Of a stretch of 41,462 bases of DNA, positions 36,323 through 41,462 are shown in pieces. Each line of letters begins with the position of its first letter. The first letter of the stretch is position 1. The DNA comes from Actinomycetota bacterium. GTDB lineage: Bacteria > Actinomycetota > Actinomycetes > Nanopelagicales > Nanopelagicaceae. The stretch spans positions 1 through 41,462 of the forward strand of contig JAPLBJ010000006.1 in assembly GCA_026392845.1 (NCBI GenBank), written 5' to 3'. Made by a program: the position numbers and the translations under genes. Under the pieces are notes generated by a model, which was not told the origin of the DNA, ran no database searches, and saw only the letters and a program-made list of their open reading frames with translations.

Positions 36323-37257
36323 GACTTTCCTGCAGCCTCTATTGCATCGATCATCAGATCCCAGAATTTTTTAGCATCGAGTTCTAGCGCAACAGTGGCA
36401 TTAGCTGCGCGTTCTTCACGCTTATATATGTCAACGACAGTTGCACCGCGAGTGTATTTTCCATCTAACTCAACTTCGACATTGACGAATCGTGACGATA
36501 CGACGCTTGGGTCGATAAGTACTGCAATAGCTACTGGATCATGCAAAGGTGGATCTGGCATCTCAAAAACATCGTTATAGGTTTGAGCAAAGAATTTGAG
36601 CAAACCAATTATTGTTGTTGAAAGATCTGTCTTTAGCGTTTCAAGACGAGTAAAAACTTCCTTAGTAACGAGTGCTTGATGGGTAACATCGAGCCCACAC
36701 ATCGTCAATTTCAAGCCTGAGTGCAAGACGATATCTGTGGCTTCAGGATCCATCCAGATATTGAATTCAGCATATGGAGTGCGGTTTCCACGTGATGCAC
36801 TACCACCCATGAAAACAATTTCTTTAATTTTGCTTTTCAATTCTGGATAAAGCTTGAGAAGAATCGCAACATTTGTTAGCGGACCAGTTGCAACTATTGT
36901 GATTGGTTCACTTGATTCGCGAACTAATCGAGCCATGAGTTCGATCCCACTTTCCTTCGAAAGTTCGAAGCCCGGCTTTGGAAGTGGCGCGCCATCGAGT
37001 GCGGTCTCACCATGAATATCGGTGGCAGCTTCAGCAGAACCTAAAATCGAAACACCCGAGCCTTGTGCAACAGGAACGCTTATTTTTGCAAGAGTGCAAA
37101 TACTGAGAGCGTTGTATGTAACTTTATCAATCGCACCATTTCCCGAAACTGTAACAATTCCTCGCAAATCAATTTTTGGGTTATACGCAGCCAAAATAAT
37201 TGCAAGCGCATCATCATGACCTGGATCGCAATCCAAAATGATAGGGATTCGGGACAT
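36319..37257 (-). CDS. Nucleoside hydrolase (copy 2, pyrimidine-type RihA/RihB-like)
   Basis: A 312-residue calcium-dependent nucleoside hydrolase with [11 protein letters not shown] (9-19), [15 protein letters not shown] (79-93), VFMGGSA and the catalytic His239-Asp240 in [11 protein letters not shown]. His at this place is the standard group I residue, unlike copies 1 and 3. The HGETALDG stretch resembles the E. coli pyrimidine ribonucleoside hydrolases. I start it at the ATG at 37257, where [13 protein letters not shown] begins and GAGGAG lies upstream; the longer frame to 37326 has no support. It is divergent from deoC and convergent with the phosphorylase operon. Confidence 0.88.
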   Translation of the reverse strand: MSRIPIILDCDPGHDDALAIILAAYNPKIDLRGIVTVSGNGAIDKVTYNALSICTLAKISVPVAQGSGVSILGSAEAATDIHGETALDGAPLPKPGFELSKESGIELMARLVRESSEPITIVATGPLTNVAILLKLYPELKSKIKEIVFMGGSASRGNRTPYAEFNIWMDPEATDIVLHSGLKLTMCGLDVTHQALVTKEVFTRLETLKTDLSTTIIGLLKFFAQTYNDVFEMPDPPLHDPVAIAVLIDPSVVSSRFVNVEVELDGKYTRGATVVDIYKREERAANATVALELDAKKFWDLMIDAIEAAGKS

Positions 37258-37375
37258 CTGGTAGTTACTCCTCTTTACTTGAAAATGCTGGTCTAAGAGC
37301 GCCAATGCTAACGAAACTAGGCGCAATTACAAGAGTAATTCATAGCAACCCTTCTCACCATAATCATTCTTCAGA

Positions 37376-37381
37376 TATAAT
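37376..37381 (+). promoter_or_regulatory. -10 element of deoC (leaderless transcript)
   Basis: TATAAT is a perfect -10 hexamer. Transcription would start about seven bases downstream at 37388, which is the GTG within frame. No Shine-Dalgarno sequence exists before either in-frame start (TTG 37382 or GTG 37388). This strongly suggests a leaderless mRNA beginning at GTG. Confidence 0.6.
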
Positions 37382-37387
37382 TTGAAG

Positions 37388-38326
37388 GTGCAATTAGTCG
37401 AAGGTACAGATTCGTCAATACGACGTTTTCTAAAGCAACTTCCAGGAGTTGATCAAGTTGGCGCTGAATCACGCGCAGCAATGCTAGGAACACGAAGTAT
37501 TAAAACTGCAAGTAAAAAATGGGCAATTGATTGCGCAATCTCAATGATTGATTTAACAACACTCGAGGGCTCGGATACTGATGGAAAAGTAAAAGCGCTT
37601 TGCACTAAAGCAGTGCATCCTGATCCAACAGATCCCACAGTTCCAAGTGTTGGTGCTATCTGTGTTTACAATGACAAAGTCGCAACTGCCAGAAAACATT
37701 TAGATGCTATTGGTGGTCAATCAATTCCAGTCGCTGCAGTATCAACGGCATTCCCATCGGGGCGCGCAAGTTTAGAAGTGAAGAAACAAGACACCTTGGA
37801 TGCACTCAACAGTGGTGCAACAGAGATTGATATGGTCATTGATAGAGGAGCTTTTCTCTCTGGAGACCTGGTAAAAGTCTTTACTGAAATCGTTTACATC
37901 AAAGAATTATGCGGGGATCGGGCTCATCTCAAAGTCATCCTAGAGACTGGCGAGCTCGTTACTTTGGACAATGTACGTAAAGCCTCGCACCTTGCAATGG
38001 CCGCCGGAGCAGATTTCATCAAGACAAGTACAGGAAAGATATCTCCTGCAGCAACAGCGCCCGTAGTTTTGGTCATGTTGGAGGCAGTAAGAGATTGGTA
38101 TGAAATGACTGGAATTCGAATCGGCGTCAAACCAGCGGGTGGTATTCGCACAACAAAGGATGCAATAAAGCAATTAGTCCTTGTTCGCGAAACTGCAGGA
38201 GAAGAATGGTTGACACCAAAGCTATTTCGAATTGGAGCGAGTGCTCTACTCAATGATCTACTGATGCAAAGAATGAAATTGCGCAACGGTAACTACGCCG
38301 GCCCTAACTACGTGACATTGGATTAG
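37388..38326 (+). CDS. deoC: Deoxyribose-phosphate aldolase
   Basis: Cleaves 2-deoxyribose-5-phosphate to glyceraldehyde-3-phosphate and acetaldehyde. This long form (312 residues from the GTG at 37388, 314 from the TTG at 37382) is of the actinobacterial/eukaryote-like type. Visible residues are IDLTTLEGSD, ICVYNDKVATARKHL, STAFPSG, the Schiff-base Lys in ADFIKTSTGK, and GVKPAGGIRTTKDAI with the second Lys. The start at 37388 is preferred because a perfect TATAAT precedes it at leaderless spacing. Two ALDH-type genes follow at two bases and with an overlap, so acetaldehyde can be oxidised by the same operon. Confidence 0.93.
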   Translation: MQLVEGTDSSIRRFLKQLPGVDQVGAESRAAMLGTRSIKTASKKWAIDCAISMIDLTTLEGSDTDGKVKALCTKAVHPDPTDPTVPSVGAICVYNDKVATARKHLDAIGGQSIPVAAVSTAFPSGRASLEVKKQDTLDALNSGATEIDMVIDRGAFLSGDLVKVFTEIVYIKELCGDRAHLKVILETGELVTLDNVRKASHLAMAAGADFIKTSTGKISPAATAPVVLVMLEAVRDWYEMTGIRIGVKPAGGIRTTKDAIKQLVLVRETAGEEWLTPKLFRIGASALLNDLLMQRMKLRNGNYAGPNYVTLD

Positions 38327-38328
38327 AA

Positions 38329-39771
38329 ATGACATTCGAATACTCTCCAGCACCCGAATCAACTGCCATCGTTGATATTAGCGCGCAGTATGGCTTATTC
38401 ATCAATGGAAAGTTTGTAGCTGCAAAAGGCTCAAAGACATTCAATACAATCAACCCTGCAACTGAAAAAGTCCTTTCAAAAATTGCTTACGCACAAGCAA
38501 GTGATGTAGATAAGGCAGTAGTTGCAGCTCGCAGCGCATATACAAAAGTTTGGTCGAAAATGGCTCCTCAGGAGCGCGGTAAGTATCTATTTAGAATTGC
38601 ACGAATCATGCAAGAGCGTGCACGTGAGTTTGCAGTACTTGAAACAATGGATAATGGAAAACCAATTCGTGAGACTCGAGACATTGATGTTCCACTCGCA
38701 GCTGCACACTTTTTCTATCATGCAGGTTGGGCAGATAAATTAAAGTATGCAGGAGCAGGAGATAATCCTCGCCCTCATGGTGTTGTTGGTCAGATTATCC
38801 CTTGGAATTTTCCACTGCTCATGCTTGCTTGGAAAGTTGCACCAGCACTCGCAACTGGTAATACGGTTGTCCTCAAACCTGCTGAGACAACACCACTTAC
38901 TGCACTTTTATTTGCGGAGGTATGCCAACAAGCTGGCCTTCCTACCGGAGTTGTAAATATTGTTACAGGTGATGGTGCTACTGGATCTGCACTCGTAAAT
39001 CATCCTGACATAGATAAAATTGCATTTACTGGTTCAACAGGTGTTGGAAAAGGAATTGCACGTGCGATTGCTGGTACAGGTAAGAGCGCGACACTTGAAC
39101 TAGGCGGTAAAGGTGCCAATATCGTCTTCGATGATTCACCAATTGATCAAACTGTAGAAGGAATAGTAAGTGGCATTTTCTTCAATCAAGGTCATGTTTG
39201 CTGCGCCGGATCACGACTATTAGTCCAAGAGAATGTCCATGATGAATTAATTGAAAAACTCAAGCGTCGTATTTCTCAAATTCGAGTCGGCGACCCGCTA
39301 GATAAAAACACTGATTTAGGTGCAATTAACTCAGCTGCTCAGTTAGCGCGCATTAAAGAGATTTCTTCAAGTGGAGATGCAGAAGGAGCGCATCGCTGGA
39401 GTCCAGAGTGCACGTTGCCTGAAAAAGGATTCTGGTACCCGCCAACAATATTTACAGGTGTAACACAAGCGAATCGAATCGCACAAGAAGAAATATTTGG
39501 ACCAGTACTTTCAGTCCTAACATTTAGAACGCCTCAAGAAGCTATCGATAAGGCGAATAACACTCCTTATGGTTTATCTGCAGGCGTGTGGACTGAGAAA
39601 GGTTCTCGAATCCTCTGGGCTGCTAAGCAACTCAAAGCAGGCGTTATTTGGGCTAACACATTCAATAAATTTGATCCTGCAAGTCCATTTGGTGGATACA
39701 AAGAATCAGGGTGGGGTCGTGAAGGTGGACGCCATGGCTTAGCGGCATATTTGAAAGGCGGAGAAAAATAA
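38329..39771 (+). CDS. Aldehyde dehydrogenase, catalytic subunit (ALDH16-like, first half)
   Basis: A 480-residue NAD(P)-dependent aldehyde dehydrogenase. The cofactor region is IIPWNFPLLMLAWKVAPAL, KPAETTPL and FTGSTGVGKGIARA. The general base is Glu258 in LELGGKGAN, and the nucleophile Cys291 lies in NQGHVCCAGSR. GPVLSVLTF, NNTPYGLSAGVWT and PFGGYKESGWGREGG complete the fold. It begins two bases after the deoC stop and overlaps the next ALDH-like gene (TAATG). The likely substrate is acetaldehyde from the aldolase. The pairing with a shorter ALDH-like partner recalls ALDH16, whose bacterial forms hold both parts in one chain. Confidence 0.9.
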   Translation: MTFEYSPAPESTAIVDISAQYGLFINGKFVAAKGSKTFNTINPATEKVLSKIAYAQASDVDKAVVAARSAYTKVWSKMAPQERGKYLFRIARIMQERAREFAVLETMDNGKPIRETRDIDVPLAAAHFFYHAGWADKLKYAGAGDNPRPHGVVGQIIPWNFPLLMLAWKVAPALATGNTVVLKPAETTPLTALLFAEVCQQAGLPTGVVNIVTGDGATGSALVNHPDIDKIAFTGSTGVGKGIARAIAGTGKSATLELGGKGANIVFDDSPIDQTVEGIVSGIFFNQGHVCCAGSRLLVQENVHDELIEKLKRRISQIRVGDPLDKNTDLGAINSAAQLARIKEISSSGDAEGAHRWSPECTLPEKGFWYPPTIFTGVTQANRIAQEEIFGPVLSVLTFRTPQEAIDKANNTPYGLSAGVWTEKGSRILWAAKQLKAGVIWANTFNKFDPASPFGGYKESGWGREGGRHGLAAYLKGGEK

Positions 39772-40610
39772 TGAGAATTGATATCCGTAAAACGTACAAA
39801 CTCTATATTGGAGGAGCATTTCCTCGGAGTGAATCTGGACGTACATATGAAGTTACTGATGCGAAATCAAATTTCATAGCTAATCCTGCTCAGGCATCTC
39901 GAAAAGATTTACGCGATGCAGTGACAGCTGCTCGTGGTGCCCTCGGTGGCTGGAGTGGTGCAACTGCTTTCAACCGTTCACAGATTCTTTATCGCATTGC
40001 AGAAATGATGGAAGCGCGTAGTGAAGAGTTCGTTGAAGAGATTGCGCTACTCGAAGGAATTTCACGAGTTGCAGCGAAAAAGCAGGTAGACCAAGCGATA
40101 GACGCATGGGTTTGGTATTCGGGATGGTGTGACAAAATTTCAACAGTTGCAGGATCTACTAATCCAATCTCTGGACCATTTTATAATTTCACAGTTCCTG
40201 AATCAGTTGGCGTCGTTGGTATTTTTCCAGCACAAAAGAGTTCACTTCTAGGCCTAGTTCAAGCGATTGCTCCCGTAGTTGCTGGTGGAAATACTGCAGT
40301 TGTAGTTGCCAGCCAGAAGTTTCCGCTCTGCGCTATAACACTAAGTGAGGCTCTTGCTACAAGTGATTTGCCAGGAGGGGTTGTAAATATCCTTACAGGT
40401 ATTACAAGTGAGCTTGCACCTTGGATGGGCGCTCACATGGATGTCGATGCTATTGATGCAACAGGCTTATCTAAAGAATTAGATAAGGAAGTGCGCATCA
40501 GCGGTGCGGATAATCTGAAGAGAATTCATAAATTCTCAAGTTCGGATACTCCTCAAAGAATGCTTGCATTTATGGAATATAAAACAGTCTGGCACCCAAT
40601 AGGGATTTAG
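39771..40610 (+). CDS. Truncated ALDH-like protein (ALDH16 second domain equivalent, no catalytic Cys)
   Basis: A 279-residue protein that resembles only the N-terminal NAD-binding part of aldehyde dehydrogenases: YIGGAFPRSESGRTYEV, a central VVGIFPAQKSSLLGLVQAIAPVVAGGNTAVVVAS segment (matching IPWNFP...A.P.ALATGNTVVLKPA) and LPGGVVNILTG. It ends in MEYKTVWHPIGI without the Cys/Glu active site, at a natural stop and with ordinary codon use, so it is not obviously a pseudogene. Bacterial ALDH16 proteins carry such a second, truncated ALDH domain after the catalytic one; here it is a separate gene overlapping by one base. A structural or oligomer-bridging role is inferred. Confidence 0.8.
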   Translation: MRIDIRKTYKLYIGGAFPRSESGRTYEVTDAKSNFIANPAQASRKDLRDAVTAARGALGGWSGATAFNRSQILYRIAEMMEARSEEFVEEIALLEGISRVAAKKQVDQAIDAWVWYSGWCDKISTVAGSTNPISGPFYNFTVPESVGVVGIFPAQKSSLLGLVQAIAPVVAGGNTAVVVASQKFPLCAITLSEALATSDLPGGVVNILTGITSELAPWMGAHMDVDAIDATGLSKELDKEVRISGADNLKRIHKFSSSDTPQRMLAFMEYKTVWHPIGI

Positions 40611-41462
40611 TTTCCAGTTATTGTTTTTAGCCACATTTCTTTCATAGCTTTGATATCAATTTCTAGAACTACATCCACTTTTGGTGCATGGGTGTGCGCA
40701 GATTCTGGAGCGATATCGGCGTATGACCTGTGGTCACACACTGTCTGTCCACGATTTGGTCCATGAGTAGTGTCTACAACAACTCTTAGACTTTGCGTAC
40801 GAGCTAATTGAGGCGCAATAGCAGTGGCTACAGCACCATAATCACCAAGTGTTACATCATGTCCCATTTGTTTGATAAATCGGTCAACAAGAGTTCCTGC
40901 AAAAAGTGATGTTGTATCGCCTTTAGAGATAAGGCTTTGTGCATCTTCTTTAGTCATCTGTAGATTAGTAAAGACATCTAAACCATACATAGTTATTGGA
41001 ACACCACTTGTGAACACGATTGCTGCTGCTTCTGGGTCATGCCAAATATTGAATTCTGCAGTTGCGGTTGCATTTCCCACAGATGCTGAACCACCCATGA
41101 GAACAATCCTTTCAAGTTTGCTTGCAGCATCGGGGAATGCTCTTAGAAAAAGTGCAATATTTGTAAGTGGCCCAATTGGAACAAGTGTTACTGGCTCGGA
41201 ACTTGAGTTTATGAGATCTCTTATCAATTCAATTGCAGTGCGCGGATCAACTACGCGCTTGGAATCTTTTGATTGCATCTCAACCATTCCATCAGAGCCA
41301 TGTACAAATTCGGCATAACTTGGAAGCTCCAAGAGTGGTCTTGCAGCACCTCGCGCAACAGGGATATCGCCGGCTCCAGCAGCGTCAAGAACAGTAAGAG
41401 TATTTGCAACAACATTATCCAAATTGGTATTTCCATCAACACATGTAATGCCAATGAGGTTT
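40607..41462 (-). CDS. Nucleoside hydrolase (copy 3), 5' end beyond the window
   Basis: A third nucleoside-hydrolase-family gene, cut by the right edge: the frame continues past 41422 to 41462 with GITCVDGNTNLDNVVANTL, so the N-terminal DxDxGxDD metal motif lies outside the window. Visible motifs: VARGAARPLLE, HGSDGM, VTLVPIGPLTNIALFL, VLMGGSASVGNATATAEFNIWHDPEA and a C-terminal GDYGAVATAIAPQL. The usual His before the metal Asp is Gly here, suggesting altered chemistry or specificity. It converges with the ALDH pair, overlapping by four bases. Substrate unknown. Confidence 0.85.
   Translation of the reverse strand, partial: NLIGITCVDGNTNLDNVVANTLTVLDAAGAGDIPVARGAARPLLELPSYAEFVHGSDGMVEMQSKDSKRVVDPRTAIELIRDLINSSSEPVTLVPIGPLTNIALFLRAFPDAASKLERIVLMGGSASVGNATATAEFNIWHDPEAAAIVFTSGVPITMYGLDVFTNLQMTKEDAQSLISKGDTTSLFAGTLVDRFIKQMGHDVTLGDYGAVATAIAPQLARTQSLRVVVDTTHGPNRGQTVCDHRSYADIAPESAHTHAPKVDVVLEIDIKAMKEMWLKTITGN

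Noticed and set aside
37299-37324. GCGCC-N16-GGCGC inverted repeat between nucleoside hydrolase 2 and deoC
   Set aside because: Short arms and a long spacer; it is likely to occur by chance, and it does not match the LacI operator.
39771-40610. The short ALDH-like gene as a pseudogene or frameshifted ALDH
   Set aside because: The frame is clean, coupled to the gene before it and ends with a family-like tail; it fits the second domain of ALDH16 better than decay.
40607-41422. Nucleoside hydrolase 3 beginning at the Met codon at 41422
   Set aside because: In-frame family sequence (GITCVDGNTNL) continues to the window edge, so the true start is outside.

Overview
The window looks like a compact chromosomal segment of a low-GC actinobacterium. 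Actinobacterial markers are a WhiB3-type protein, a GroEL1 with a His-rich tail, the guaB-guaB3-guaA cluster, sucC-sucD-perM-purN-purH synteny, and a folD-DUF3017-mdh order. By impression GC is about 45%. No gap reaches 300 bp, stop/start overlaps (ATGA, GTGA, TAATG) are frequent, and some proteins are trimmed (IMP dehydrogenase has no CBS module). This fits the streamlined freshwater acI lineage (Nanopelagicales; Planktophila/Nanopelagicus-like). That placement is inference, not a database result.

Left part (1-8559): the 3' end of groEL1, a ROK/polyphosphate-glucokinase-like kinase, a convergent whiB, a MerR regulator with a CarH-like cobalamin domain, the guanine nucleotide genes guaB, guaB3 and guaA, a secreted cyclophilin and a convergent PIG-L deacetylase. 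Middle part (8628-23037): a PcrA/UvrD helicase, sucCD, perM-like, purN, purH, folD, a DUF3017-like membrane protein, mdh, icd, a bidirectional terminator, a lone CUT1-type sugar ABC ATPase, a CNNM/CorC protein and trpS.

Right part (23034-41462): an island of about 18 kb for nucleoside capture and catabolism. It has two BMP-family binding proteins, a ribokinase, a LacI repressor, a complete BMP-type nucleoside ABC transporter (ATPase and two permeases), a queuosine-salvage glycosylase (Qng1/DUF2419) fused into that operon, a nucleoside deoxyribosyltransferase-like protein, an MFS carrier, three nucleoside hydrolases, two tandem uridine-phosphorylase paralogues, deoxyribose-phosphate aldolase and a two-gene ALDH16-like aldehyde dehydrogenase. 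The logic is: import nucleosides; split them by hydrolysis (base plus ribose, then ribokinase) or phosphorolysis; cleave deoxyribose-5-phosphate with DeoC to glyceraldehyde-3-phosphate and acetaldehyde; oxidise the aldehyde. Phosphopentomutase is not in the window.

The best candidate for an undescribed system is the LacI-SBP-ATPase-permease-permease-Qng1 operon, which suggests uptake of queuosine or its nucleotide, or of nucleosides generally, with queuine release built in. The same LacI-type operator, TGCAATCGTTTACA, lies upstream of this operon and in the divergent promoter region of the deoxyribosyltransferase and the MFS/hydrolase/phosphorylase operon, which ties the island into one regulon. 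Other notable points are a sucD whose expected ATG reads AAG, a CBS-less IMP dehydrogenase, a probable light/B12-sensing MerR protein and a WhiB without the usual basic tail. No rRNA, tRNA, CRISPR array, insertion sequence or prophage was seen.
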